Positions 19,265-27,984 are shown, counted from the stretch's first letter. The stretch: DNA of 64,000 nt from JADJOY01 sp016713535 [NCBI: Deltaproteobacteria bacterium] (GCA_016713535.1 JADJOY010000023.1:62001-126000); one strand, 5' to 3'. Numbers and translations are program-made. Notes: a model not told the origin generated them from the sequence alone.

Positions 19265-20680
19265 TCAACCTACGCGACGGTGGATGAACACGGTGCCGGG
19301 GCCCCATGAGAAGTCGAGGACCGCCATCCATTCGCGCCGGAGATCGGTGCGCCGAGGCGGCTGTGTGACGGTCACGACGCGCGCGCCGGGTCGAAGCTCG
19401 CCACACTTCGCGTCGAACCGGGCGAGAGTCTCGTCGTCGAAGGTGGTGGTGGCGCAATACACGGTCGAAGCGCCGCGCCACGAGGCGAGGAAGAAATCCT
19501 GGGCGACGAACCGGCATCGGGCGAGACCGCGGGCGTGCGCGATCCGCTCCGCGCGCGCCACGAAGGGTGGTACCAGCTCGAAGCCCACCGCCGTGCAGCC
19601 CGTGAGCTGCGCGGCGAATAGTGCGAAGCGACCGGTACCCGAGCCGAGCTCGAAGAGCGCGTCGTCGGGACCGAGCCGGAGCTCGACCAGGATCGGATGG
19701 ATGGCCCCCCAAGGCGTCTCTCCGTAGGTGAGGGTCACCGCGGGCTGGCCGCCGGCTGGACGCTCGCGAAGCGAGGTGGCGTAGGCGCGGCCGAGCGACC
19801 ATGAGCGGGCCAGAGCCAGATCGATCCGCCACAAACCGGCACGCCAGTAGACCGAGCGGGCGCCGAGCCGGTCCAAGAGAGGATGGTGCCCGTCCTCAAC
19901 GCGGAGGTGGGTGGCACCCGCCACACCTGGATCACCCATCTTCGGCGGGACCAGAGGGGTCGGGAGTGGGGGAGGCGGAGGTGGGACTGGTACCGGCGGC
20001 GCTTCGACTGGGGCGCTTTTCTTCGCTTTTCCAGAGCCTTTGGTCGGCTTCGCACCTTTGCCGGTGGGCTTTTTGTCGGGCCCGGGCGGCTTCGAGGCGG
20101 CAGGCGGTGCCGCGGTCGGTGGCATGGGCTTCACGGAGCTTCCCACCACAGCCACCTTCGGAACGAGGGGCAGCGGGTCGACCTGAACACCGTTGCGGAG
20201 GATCTCGAAGTGCAGATGCGTTCCAGTCGATCGGCCCGTGGAGCCGAAGCGTCCGATCACGTCACCCTGCTTCACCTCCGAGCCGGCGGAGGCGTGGCGC
20301 CAGACCATGTGCGCGTACCGAGTTGCGTAGCCGTTGGGATGCTTGATTTCTATCCATTCGCCGTATGTCTCGCTCGTCTGACTGATCGAGACGACGCCGT
20401 CGGCAGCAGCGAACACGGGACCGACGAGGTACTCACCTTCGAAGTCGATCCCCTTGTGAGGTCGGGTGGTTCCGAGCAGGGTGCGGATTCCGAAGGTCGA
20501 CGTCACCCGTCCGTTTGCGGGCAGCCGGAAACCCGCAGCAGACACCTCTGGCGGCGCGGACTGGATCGGGATGTATCGATTCAGGACCGTGCACGCGGGT
20601 AGCACCACCAGTCCGACCAGGATCACCATCGACCGCGCGGCATGCGTCGATCGGTAACGTGCCACCCTTTCATGGCCCAT
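19265..20680 (-). CDS. M23 peptidase lipoprotein fused to a SAM-dependent methyltransferase
   Basis: 472 residues. Signal peptide with lipobox LPAC. The M23 (LytM-like) domain has GIRTLLGTTRPHKGIDFEG, the YAHM motif and GRSTGTHLHFEI, so the zinc ligands (His-x3-Asp and HLH) are present. A Pro/Lys-rich linker of about 70 residues follows, then a class I methyltransferase: FELGSGTGRFALFAA (motif I), GFELVPPFVARAERIA (motif II) and later beta strands. The junction (KMGDPGVAGATHLRVEDGHH) contains a copy of the dispersed 14-mer at 19905-19918. A periplasmic peptidase joined to a cytoplasmic-type methyltransferase is hard to explain, so two genes merged by insertion or a sequencing error is a real alternative. 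Confidence 0.75.
   Translation of the reverse strand: MGHERVARYRSTHAARSMVILVGLVVLPACTVLNRYIPIQSAPPEVSAAGFRLPANGRVTSTFGIRTLLGTTRPHKGIDFEGEYLVGPVFAAADGVVSISQTSETYGEWIEIKHPNGYATRYAHMVWRHASAGSEVKQGDVIGRFGSTGRSTGTHLHFEILRNGVQVDPLPLVPKVAVVGSSVKPMPPTAAPPAASKPPGPDKKPTGKGAKPTKGSGKAKKSAPVEAPPVPVPPPPPPLPTPLVPPKMGDPGVAGATHLRVEDGHHPLLDRLGARSVYWRAGLWRIDLALARSWSLGRAYATSLRERPAGGQPAVTLTYGETPWGAIHPILVELRLGPDDALFELGSGTGRFALFAAQLTGCTAVGFELVPPFVARAERIAHARGLARCRFVAQDFFLASWRGASTVYCATTTFDDETLARFDAKCGELRPGARVVTVTQPPRRTDLRREWMAVLDFSWGPGTVFIHRRVG
19905..19918 (-). repeat. Dispersed 14-mer, copy 2, at the peptidase-methyltransferase junction
   Basis: Exact GGTGCCACCCACCT on the minus strand, coding for Gly-Ala-Thr-His-Leu exactly where the peptidase linker ends and the methyltransferase begins. 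Confidence 0.7.
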
Positions 20681-20843
20681 GCGCCGCGACGCTCGGATTC
20701 GCGGGCTGGGGATCATCGCTCGATGCGGTAGGATTCCACGGGGCTGGGACTCGGCGCTCGGGGTTCGGCCTAGGTGATCGACTCATCATGCAACCAAGCA
20801 CTCCTGCGGGACAACTACCCCAGCGGCGTCCGCGGTGCCCCGC

Positions 20844-21785
20844 ATGAACGTCCTCCTCATCGGTGGCAGCGGCTTCATCGGCTCGCACCTGAAGGACCGG
20901 CTCGTTGCGGGCGGGCACAGGGTGCGATCGCTGGACCGGGTGCCCGAGCGTTTCCGCAGCGACCCACCCCAGGTCGAGCACCTCTATGGCGAGGTTGGCA
21001 ACGAGGCGCTGCTCGACGCGGCGCTCGCAGGAATCGACGTCGTGCTGCACCTCGCGTGGTGCACGGTCCCCAAGAGCGCCGAAGACGATCCGACGTTCGA
21101 CATCCAATCGAACTTGATCCTCACCACGGAGATCCTCAAGGGAGTCGTGCGGCATCGGGTGCCACACATCGTTTTTTTCTCGTCGGGTGGCACCGTGTAC
21201 GGCCCGGCCGCGCGGGAGGCGATTCCGGAGACGCACCCCACCCAGCCGATCTGTTCGTACGGAGTGACCAAGCTAGCTGCCGAGAAGTACGTCGCGGTGT
21301 TCGCGCGACGGCACGGCTTTCGCGCCACGATCCTGCGCTGCGCGAACCCCTACGGTGAGCGCCAGGACCCACGCGGCGCCCAGGGAGCGATCACGGTGTT
21401 CCTTCATCGTGCTGCGTGCGGCGATCCGATTCGGATCTGGGGCGACGGCGACGTCGTTCGCGACTACATCCACGTCGACGACCTCGCGGAAGCCGTGGCC
21501 GCCTCGATCACCGCGACTCCCGCCTCGTTGCGCATTCTGAACGTGGGGTCCGGCCAAGGTGCCACCCTCAATCTCGTGGTCTCGCAGGTCCGCGCCGCCT
21601 GCGGGCGCGACATCGAGACGATTCACGAGCCCGGCCGGGCGGTGGACGTGCCGTGGAGCGTTCTCGATATACGAGCGGCGGCGCGGGAGTTGGGCTGGTC
21701 ACCGAGAGTCGAGCTTTTAGAAGGCGTTTCGAGGACTTGGGCCTGGATCTGTCGAGAAGATCTAAGGCCGACCGCTAGCCGATGA
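20844..21785 (+). CDS. NAD-dependent epimerase/dehydratase (extended SDR)
   Basis: About 313 residues. Rossmann motif GGSGFIGSHL at the N-terminus, catalytic Ser in FFSSGGTVYG, YGVTK for the Tyr-x3-Lys pair, then LRCANPYGERQDP and RDYIHVDDLAEAV. These are the marks of UDP-glucose 4-epimerase-like sugar-nucleotide enzymes. The ATG at 20844 is chosen over a GTG nine bases upstream. Its stop overlaps the start of the HAD phosphatase gene (ATGA), linking it to heptose or nucleotide-sugar synthesis. Exact substrate unknown. Confidence 0.85.
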   Translation: MNVLLIGGSGFIGSHLKDRLVAGGHRVRSLDRVPERFRSDPPQVEHLYGEVGNEALLDAALAGIDVVLHLAWCTVPKSAEDDPTFDIQSNLILTTEILKGVVRHRVPHIVFFSSGGTVYGPAAREAIPETHPTQPICSYGVTKLAAEKYVAVFARRHGFRATILRCANPYGERQDPRGAQGAITVFLHRAACGDPIRIWGDGDVVRDYIHVDDLAEAVAASITATPASLRILNVGSGQGATLNLVVSQVRAACGRDIETIHEPGRAVDVPWSVLDIRAAARELGWSPRVELLEGVSRTWAWICREDLRPTASR

Positions 21786-22384
21786 CGGGCACGCCGGGAC
21801 AATCCAAGCCGGCGCAGGGCGGCGCAGCATCCGGCCCAACCCGCTGGGGTCCGGTGTTCTTGGACCGCGATGGCGTCATCAACCGGCGACGGGTCGGTGA
21901 CTGGGTGCGGACTCCCGAGCAGCTCGAGCTCCTGCCCGGGGCGCTCGACGCGATCGCACGCCTCACCAGGGCCGGTCGAAGCCCCGTCGTCGTTACGAAT
22001 CAGTCTGGTATTGGGCGCGGGACGATGACACGCGCCGATGTCGACCAGGTGAACGCATACCTCACCGCACGCGTCGAGCGGGCAGGCGGACGGCTACGCG
22101 GCATACTGGTCTGTCCGCACGCGCCCAACGACGCGTGTGCGTGCCGCAAACCAGGCATCGCAATGTTCGAGCAGGCCGCGACGGCCTGGGGCCTCGACCT
22201 GACTAGAGCCACCATGATCGGCGACGCTGCCTCGGACGTCGAAGCAGCTCGGCGCGCTGGCTTCGCCAACGCGTTGCTGGTTACCGACCCGGTCGAACCG
22301 TACCCGGCGAGCGCGCCCGCGCCCGACCGAGAGTTCGCCTCGCTCGCCGAGGCCGTCGACTGGCTCCTGTCGAAGCCAATGTGA
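21782..22384 (+). CDS. gmhB: D,D-heptose 1,7-bisphosphate phosphatase-like HAD protein
   Basis: 200 residues. HAD motif I FLDRDGVINRRR, motif II VTNQSGIGRG, the GmhB zinc site CPHAPNDACACRKP (Cys-x-His…Cys-x-Cys) and motif IV MIGDAASDVEAARRAG. GmhB removes the C7 phosphate from heptose bisphosphate in ADP-heptose synthesis for LPS core. It overlaps the epimerase gene by four bases, so the pair probably acts in the same surface-sugar route. A histidinol-phosphatase role cannot be excluded. Confidence 0.85.
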   Translation: MTGTPGQSKPAQGGAASGPTRWGPVFLDRDGVINRRRVGDWVRTPEQLELLPGALDAIARLTRAGRSPVVVTNQSGIGRGTMTRADVDQVNAYLTARVERAGGRLRGILVCPHAPNDACACRKPGIAMFEQAATAWGLDLTRATMIGDAASDVEAARRAGFANALLVTDPVEPYPASAPAPDREFASLAEAVDWLLSKPM

Positions 22385-22392
22385 GCCGGACC

Positions 22393-22423
22393 GGTGCCAC
22401 CCACCACGGAGTTGGGTGGCACC
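22393..22423. terminator. Hairpin made from two opposed copies of the dispersed motif
   Basis: GGTGCCACCCA and TGGGTGGCACC form perfect 11-base arms around a 9-base loop, starting nine bases after the gmhB stop. No T run follows. It is both a likely transcript-end hairpin and a paired REP-like unit. Confidence 0.6.
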
Positions 22424-22705
22424 CAGTCCCGGGCCCATGCCCCCCGATCGAGGAACCTCTCGCACCGATCAGCGTCTCACCGTCTCACTCCTGAGACGAC
22501 GGCCGTTCGCAAAACCCGAGGAATTGCCGCGCCTCTTGTCTCGGGCGTCCCATGTGGAGATGAGACAGCGCGCGTATGCCAGCACGGCATCGGGCGTGAT
22601 TCTTCAATCAATCCAATCGGTTCGAAATCCTTTTCCTGCAGCCGCGCCGGTGGCATCGCCGTTGCCCTAAGGGGAGCGCACCAACCCCTACCAAGGAGGC
22701 AACGC

Positions 22706-22870
22706 ATGTACGAAGTCGAACTCAAGGACGGTCGGATCCTGTCGATGAACGCCCGCGACGTCCAGACGTTCCGCCCCCTCATCCGGGCCTTCATGCTCGC
22801 GGTTCCCGCGTCGCCCACCAGCATGCCGATGGCTCGTCCCCGTCGGACCAGTCCCGCTACCCGCCGCTGA
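22706..22870 (+). CDS. Small protein of 54 residues, unknown
   Basis: An AAGGAGG ribosome site sits six bases before the ATG, the best site in this region. The sequence opens MYEVELKDGRILSMNARDVQTFRPLIRAF and ends in a short Pro/Arg-rich tail. The first 25 residues look like a small beta-rich fold. No membrane helix is evident. About 320 bases of gap precede it and no family is recognised. Confidence 0.6.
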   Translation: MYEVELKDGRILSMNARDVQTFRPLIRAFMLAVPASPTSMPMARPRRTSPATRR

Positions 22871-22973
22871 AGCGCCTGCTGGCGCCGGCTCAGCGGGCGG
22901 TCGCAACGTCGGCCCGCCGTCCTCATGTATCTCGACGCGGCGCAACGGTGCCGCACCGTCAGGAGGGCTCGTC

Positions 22974-23492
22974 ATGCCTGCATTCCGTCCACTCGACTAT
23001 CGCGCGACGTCACTCTTGATCGCCTTCCATCTGTCCTTTGCCCCCGTGGGATGTGGCGACGACGCGAAAGATGCTCCAGCCGGGGTCCCGGATCTGACGA
23101 AGGACTACGGTTCTCTGGCCTACGAGTTCGTCACGGCCCAGGCTGACGGCGGACTCACGCGCATTCTGCTGCACTCGAACGGTGAGCAAGCCGTGCTGTT
23201 GATTCTCGAAGATGGTGCGATCGATCGTGCGCGGTCGGCGAGAGCGATCGGTCGGGTTCGCGACGCTGCGACGCTCGAGCTAACCGAGGGACAGGTGAAT
23301 CTCGACGCAAACGGCACGTTCGCGGACAACGACCTCGTGCCGGCGAAAGGCTACGTCCTTCTGGCTCAGCAGGAGATTGCAAGCAACGACCTGGCGATCG
23401 GCTCGGTCGCACAGCTCGCATATACGTTTCGGGCCGTGCTCAGCGGCACCGCGAACGCCGACGTGCTCGCGCCACTCTTCGACCCTGCCTGA
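22974..23492 (+). CDS. Putative exported or lipoprotein-like protein, unknown
   Basis: 172 residues. A hydrophobic N-terminus (SLLIAFHLSFAPVGCGDDA) ends in a Cys followed by Gly-Asp-Asp, resembling a lipoprotein signal, although PVGC is not an ideal lipobox. The rest is a beta-rich domain with regular hydrophobic strands (AVLLILEDGAIDRAR, ATLELTEGQVNLDANGTF). Its end abuts the convergent gene at 23499. Not a family I know. Confidence 0.55.
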   Translation: MPAFRPLDYRATSLLIAFHLSFAPVGCGDDAKDAPAGVPDLTKDYGSLAYEFVTAQADGGLTRILLHSNGEQAVLLILEDGAIDRARSARAIGRVRDAATLELTEGQVNLDANGTFADNDLVPAKGYVLLAQQEIASNDLAIGSVAQLAYTFRAVLSGTANADVLAPLFDPA

Positions 23493-23498
23493 GGCTCG

Positions 23499-24095
23499 TC
23501 ACCGACGCGGGGATTCGAGCGTGGTCTCGTCGGCGACGATCGGCGCGACCGCCGCGCCGAATACGATCGCGGGTAGCGCGAGCCACCGAGCGTCGTCCGG
23601 TACGATCTCGGCCGTCCCGGGTCCGCGGCTCAACGGATAAGACTCAAACGTGCGCTCGTTGCCGAGACGATCCTCGATGCGCACCCGTACCGACTCGAAG
23701 CCTCGCACCTCGGGCAGCAGCTCCGAGAACCACACTTCGGTTCGCCACCAATTGAGCGGCCACAGCACGCCTTGCCACTCAGGCTCCTCGAGGCGACGAG
23801 AGAGCGTCACATAGCGGCCGTCGCTCGTGACGAGGTCCAGGCTCGCGCGTCCGACCATCTGACCGAATCCGCGTCGGAGTGGACCCCAGGTCCCGCGCAT
23901 TGTCCCGTAGATGACAGTTCCTTTGCCGGGGAGTGACTGGACCGCCTTTACGCTCGCGCCGAGCATCGGGGGACGACCGGCCGAGGACACTACGGTCGCG
24001 ATCCCGACCGCAACAAACCCGATCGTCGCCTGGTTCAAGGCTCGGACCAACGACTTCAGTGGTCCACCGTCGGTGAGATGCGTCGAGTTGCCCAT
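23499..24095 (-). CDS. Membrane protein of unknown function
   Basis: 198 residues with hydrophobic segments near residues 20-40 (QATIGFVAVGIATVVSSA) and near the C-terminus (WLALPAIVFGAAVAPIVA). Between them is a soluble stretch with many aromatic residues (WQGVLWPLNWWRTEVWFSEL). No catalytic motif seen. Convergent with the preceding gene; the gap to the transposase-like gene holds nothing recognisable besides a partial motif (GGGTGGCACC near 24125). Confidence 0.55.
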   Translation of the reverse strand: MGNSTHLTDGGPLKSLVRALNQATIGFVAVGIATVVSSAGRPPMLGASVKAVQSLPGKGTVIYGTMRGTWGPLRRGFGQMVGRASLDLVTSDGRYVTLSRRLEEPEWQGVLWPLNWWRTEVWFSELLPEVRGFESVRVRIEDRLGNERTFESYPLSRGPGTAEIVPDDARWLALPAIVFGAAVAPIVADETTLESPRR

Positions 24096-24293
24096 GCGAC
24101 CGCCGAACGGGAGCTCAGCTTAGCAGGGTGGCACCGGCCCGGAGCCGGTCACGACCGGCAAAGGGGTCATGGTGCGTCGTCCAGGGCGCGCGTGTGCGCC
24201 CGCGCGTACGCGGATCGGGCGGGGCGATCGCTGGTTTCACGCTACGATTCGGCAATCGCATCGCTGGCACGCTAGGTGCCTCGTAGGGTGCGC

Positions 24294-25208
24294 ATGAGAC
24301 CTGTCCGATGGCTCACTCCCGGAACCCGGTGGTTCATCACTACGCGCTGCCTCGAGTCCCGGTTCTTTCTCAAGCCGACCACGGCCCTCAATCAGCGTGT
24401 CGGATTCTGGCTCGCGACGGCGCTGGACCGATTCCCTGGCATTCGTCTCCATGCTGTGTACGCGGCGTCCAACCACCTCCATCTGATCGTCACCGACCTG
24501 GACGGATCGCTGTCGACGTTCGGTGGCTTCTTCCTGGGCAGACTCGCCAAGGACGTTAACCAGCTGCTCGACCGCCTCGGGCCGGTCTTCCATCGTCGCT
24601 TCAGCGCGGAGCCGATCCTCGATGACGACGCCCTCGTCGAGCGCATCGCATACCTCGTCTGCAACCCCATCGCGGACCGCCTCACACACACCTGGCGGCG
24701 GTGGCCGGGAGTCCTGTACTGGTACGAGGACGGCAGCGCGGAGTCCCACTCGTTCCAGCGACTCGACGCCCACGCCTACACCGCGGCGCGAAGTGCGGTG
24801 CGCTCCCCTTCGAGCGTGCGCCAGCGCGACTTTTTTCGAACGGCCACGTTGAGGCTCTCGAAACCGACGGGGCGTGACGGGCGCATCGTCGCGCCGGGAC
24901 GAGTGAGAGGTGCAGTCGACGCTCGAGCCGCCGCGCTCACGCGACAGCTCCGCGGACAGCCGGTCCTCGGCCACACCGGCGTCCTCGCTCGCAGTCCGCA
25001 CGATCGTCCGACCCGATCCGAGCGCTCGCCTCGGCCACTTTGTCACGCATCCCGATTGGACGTGCGCGAAGCCTTTCGATGCGCGTGGCGCGCGCTCGTG
25101 ACCGCATACCGAAGTGCCGCCGCCCGACTCCGCGCCGGGGATACCGGCGCGAACTTCCCGGCGTTCACCTTCCCCCCGTGGCGCCCGCTCGTCAGCCCGG
25201 CACCGTGA
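24294..25208 (+). CDS. REP-associated/IS200-like transposase relative (Y1 HUH family), catalytic Tyr apparently lost
   Basis: 304 residues from the ATG at 24294 (MRPVRWLTPGTRW). The ITTRCLESRFFL opening and the HUH motif in SNHLHLIVTD are typical of Y1 transposases of the RAYT group. In the helix that normally carries the catalytic Tyr the sequence is FFLGRLAKDVNQLLDRLGPVF, with no Tyr. The following VFHRRFSAEPI, AYLVCNPIADRL and WPGVLYWY blocks match the same group. The last ~110 residues are extra. No terminal inverted repeats are visible, so it looks like a domesticated single gene. It sits amid dispersed 14-mer copies. Confidence 0.75.
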   Translation: MRPVRWLTPGTRWFITTRCLESRFFLKPTTALNQRVGFWLATALDRFPGIRLHAVYAASNHLHLIVTDLDGSLSTFGGFFLGRLAKDVNQLLDRLGPVFHRRFSAEPILDDDALVERIAYLVCNPIADRLTHTWRRWPGVLYWYEDGSAESHSFQRLDAHAYTAARSAVRSPSSVRQRDFFRTATLRLSKPTGRDGRIVAPGRVRGAVDARAAALTRQLRGQPVLGHTGVLARSPHDRPTRSERSPRPLCHASRLDVREAFRCAWRALVTAYRSAAARLRAGDTGANFPAFTFPPWRPLVSPAP

Positions 25209-25305
25209 GTCCCCTGCAGCGACGATCGGTTCGACGTCGAATGTGGCAAACTTTCGAGGTCGCTCCGATTCCGGCAGAGGGAGCCGGCACGAGCGCGGAG
25301 GCCGC

Positions 25306-26043
25306 TTGGAACTCGAGGACGTCACAGCTTCCGCCGAGGCAACGCGGACCGTCCTGGCGGCGGGGCGAAGCGGCGCCGATCCGACCGAGTCGAGCGTGCC
25401 GGCCCGGATCTACCCCGAATACGCCACCCTCTCCCTCCAACAGGCTGAGGCCGAGTCCGCACGGCTCAAGAACCGGCTGCGGGCGCTCGCGATCCGGTTC
25501 GAGTCCTGCGACCGAACGCTGGGTCACGCGCTTCTCGCGTCGCACCGCACGACCTGCGCCGAGGCCGGTGCGGGGGAAATCCTGAGCCGAATCGCAGAGC
25601 TGGAATTCCAGCGGGCCAACGACGTTGCCAAGGGCGGCCGCGGGAAAGCCAGCGGTGATGGACGCTGGGGAGGGTTGCTGGGTGGGCGGCGCTCCGAGGC
25701 ACGCCGCAACGGCGAGGGTGGCACCAGTGAGGGTGACCTGAAGGTACCTGAGCCGATCGACCGGGAGCTCGTCGAGTTGGCGCGTGCGGTCGCCCCGGAT
25801 CCCAGGATCGCGGAGCTTCCGGACGAGACGGTACGAGCGAGTCTCGTGAAACGCGCGGAGCTCGCTATCGAGGGCGCCGACCTGGAGGGACGGCTTCGAT
25901 TCTTACGCCGGCGCGCGCTCCCCTCTACGCTCGAGCACCCACGCGCCGCTGGCGAGGTCGGGGTTCGCAGAACCCGGAACCGTCCGGTTCCGGGTTCGCG
26001 ACCGGGTCGTTTGGATCGGCACCCAACGGTGGCGACGGCATAG
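25306..26043 (+). CDS. Helical protein, N-terminal part of a possible larger coiled-coil protein
   Basis: A TTG at 25306 (LELEDVTASAEATRTV) has GGAGG four bases upstream. The sequence is helical and charged (YATLSLQQAEAESARLKNRLRALAIRF, EILSRIAELEFQRAND), with a Gly/Arg-rich insert in the middle. From about 25905 the Arg-rich sequence in this frame looks unreal, while another frame gives GSGFATGSFGSAPNGG then a coiled coil leading into the next gene. The two may be one protein interrupted by a slip between about 25905 and 26040. No family recognised. Confidence 0.5.
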   Translation: MELEDVTASAEATRTVLAAGRSGADPTESSVPARIYPEYATLSLQQAEAESARLKNRLRALAIRFESCDRTLGHALLASHRTTCAEAGAGEILSRIAELEFQRANDVAKGGRGKASGDGRWGGLLGGRRSEARRNGEGGTSEGDLKVPEPIDRELVELARAVAPDPRIAELPDETVRASLVKRAELAIEGADLEGRLRFLRRRALPSTLEHPRAAGEVGVRRTRNRPVPGSRPGRLDRHPTVATA

Positions 26044-26154
26044 GGGGGGTTCCATCGGCGCTGGCCGCACGACTCGACGCGCTCGATCGCAAGCTCGACC
26101 GGGACCTCGCAGATCTGGCCCGTACGCTCGGCGAGTTCGGTCGGCGAGTCGAAG

Positions 26155-26168
26155 AGGTGGGTGGCACC
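26155..26168 (-). repeat. Dispersed 14-mer, copy 4
   Basis: Exact copy on the minus strand (AGGTGGGTGGCACC on plus), overlapping the first codons of the coiled-coil ORF. Confidence 0.65.
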
Positions 26169-26930
26169 GCGAATCTCTCGCCCGCGAGATCCAACGGCGA
26201 AGCGGACGACCGCCACGACGAGATCCGGACACGGCTGGCCGGCGAGGAGGCGATCCGGCGCGGCCTCGCCGCCGTCGAACTCGGTCAGCGAACTCTCACG
26301 GAGGAGCTGACCGAGGCCTTCACACGCCACGAAGAAGCGCAGCTTCGGATCCTGGAGCGCGAGGACGAGCTGCGCGCTGGGCGCCTGGAGGTGACCAACG
26401 CGCAGCTCGCCGCCGAGACGGTTCGCAAGCAGGCCGCGGAAGCGGAGCTCGAGGTCGCGCGCACCACGCACGGGGCGCGAATGGATGAAGAGCAGATGCG
26501 CATGCGAGTCGACGCGGCCCGGCATGCGCAGACCATGCGGGAGCAAGAGGACGCGCAGGCGCGTGCGATCGAGCAGGCGGCGGAGGAGGCCCGCCTCCAC
26601 GCCGCCGAACAGACTCGCGCGCGCGAAGCGCGCACGGCGGAGGTCGAGCGCATGGCCCGGCTCCGGAGTCGCGCCGAATCCGCCGCCACGTCGCGTCGTA
26701 TCCGCGAGGCGCGCGAGCGCCGACGTAACACGGTGGTGTGGGTGTCGGTACTATCCGGCCTCATGATCCTGATCGTCGGCCTGCTTTGGGCGTCGGGACT
26801 TCTCGACGCCGCGGCGCTCTACCTACGTAACCAGGCGACGCCATCCACTCGGCTCGAGTCTCCCGCGACGGCGCCGACGGCAACACCCGGACCGGCGAGT
26901 CCGCCTGCGCGTCCCCGACCCGTCCGCTGA
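26157..26930 (+). CDS. Coiled-coil protein with one C-terminal membrane helix
   Basis: 257 residues from a GTG at 26157; the same frame is open upstream to about 25905 (ALAARLDALDRKLDRDLADLARTL), so the protein is probably longer and may be continuous with the preceding ORF. Residues about 25-190 are heptad-like and rich in Glu, Arg and Ala (EVTNAQLAAETVRKQAAEAEL). One membrane helix follows (TVVWVSVLSGLMILIVGLLWA) and a short Thr/Pro/Ala tail. Such layouts suit membrane-tethered scaffold proteins. The dispersed 14-mer at 26155-26168 overlaps the GTG. Confidence 0.55.
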   Translation: MGGTANLSPARSNGEADDRHDEIRTRLAGEEAIRRGLAAVELGQRTLTEELTEAFTRHEEAQLRILEREDELRAGRLEVTNAQLAAETVRKQAAEAELEVARTTHGARMDEEQMRMRVDAARHAQTMREQEDAQARAIEQAAEEARLHAAEQTRAREARTAEVERMARLRSRAESAATSRRIREARERRRNTVVWVSVLSGLMILIVGLLWASGLLDAAALYLRNQATPSTRLESPATAPTATPGPASPPARPRPVR

Positions 26931-26978
26931 CGGATGGACTTACTGCACGCGAGACTCACGATCCCCGAGGAGGCCCCC

Positions 26979-27950
26979 ATGAAGCTGGAACGGATGCTCG
27001 AGATGTGCAGACGCGATCAATGGAAGGTCGGCGACCTCGACTGGAGCCAACCTCCCCGCAAGCTCTCGAAGTCCGACGAGATCGCGATCGTCCAGCTCTT
27101 CACGGACATGGCCGGCATCGAGCGGATGGCAGGCGCCCTCTTCGAGGAGCAGCGGCGCAAGACCGACAACCCGATCCTCCGCGAGATCTTCTCGACCTTC
27201 GTGACCGACGAGGTGCGCCACTCGCACGCCGCGCAGATGCTCGCGGACTACTACGACGTCCACAAGTACAAGGCCTACCTGCCCCACCCGGCGCTGACCA
27301 AGTTCTACCCACACTTCGTGAAGACCATCCGCTTCCTGTCGCCCGAGATCGCCACCGTCTACATCACCACGGGGGAGCTGATCTTGGATGTTGCTCTGCT
27401 GCGCTCGATCAACGACTACGTCGCCGACGACATGAGCCAGCGTGCGATGGATCTCATCAACCGCGACGAGTCGCGCCACATCGCGATCGACTTCCACATG
27501 AGCGAGTACTACGCATCGAAGGAGTATCTCGAGGAGCTGAAGAAGGAACCACGCCGCCCGATCGACGAGCAGGCCGCCGCATGGGCCGCGTTCGCCGGGC
27601 TCTTCTATTACGCGCGGCCGTTCTTCAAGAGCGTGTTCTTCGAGCCCATGGATCTCGTCGATCCCTCCGGCAAGCGCATCCAGGAGGCGTTCAAACGCAT
27701 GCAGCTCCTGTCACTGAAGGACGGCGTGCTCGACCGGCCGTTTCCGCGCTTCCTGGACCGCATGCGGATCCTCTTCGAGCACCGGGTGGCGGGACCGATC
27801 CTCGGTCCCGCCATCGTCCGTCTCCTCGGCGTCGACCCGCGCTTCCTGGTCACGCTCTACGACGACGCGGACGCCCAGCGCGCCAGGAAGATGAGCTTCG
27901 ACGAAATGGCCGAGGAAGCGGTCTCGCTCAAGTACCAGGCGACCGCCTGA
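26979..27950 (+). CDS. Ferritin-like diiron protein
   Basis: 323 residues; the ATG at 26979 (MKLERMLEMCRRDQWKV) has GAGGAGG five bases upstream. Two EXXH-type iron-binding helices are visible: TDEVRHSHAAQMLADYYD and NRDESRHIAIDFHMSEYY, each about 25 residues after another Glu-bearing helix (MAGIERMAGALFEEQ; YITTGELILD). This is a four-helix ferritin/ribonucleotide-reductase-like fold, closest in look to AurF-type oxygenases. Substrate unknown. It precedes apaH by 35 bases. Confidence 0.8.
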   Translation: MKLERMLEMCRRDQWKVGDLDWSQPPRKLSKSDEIAIVQLFTDMAGIERMAGALFEEQRRKTDNPILREIFSTFVTDEVRHSHAAQMLADYYDVHKYKAYLPHPALTKFYPHFVKTIRFLSPEIATVYITTGELILDVALLRSINDYVADDMSQRAMDLINRDESRHIAIDFHMSEYYASKEYLEELKKEPRRPIDEQAAAWAAFAGLFYYARPFFKSVFFEPMDLVDPSGKRIQEAFKRMQLLSLKDGVLDRPFPRFLDRMRILFEHRVAGPILGPAIVRLLGVDPRFLVTLYDDADAQRARKMSFDEMAEEAVSLKYQATA

Positions 27951-27984
27951 GGGACCTCAGTTCCCTCGCCGGCACGGCCTCACG

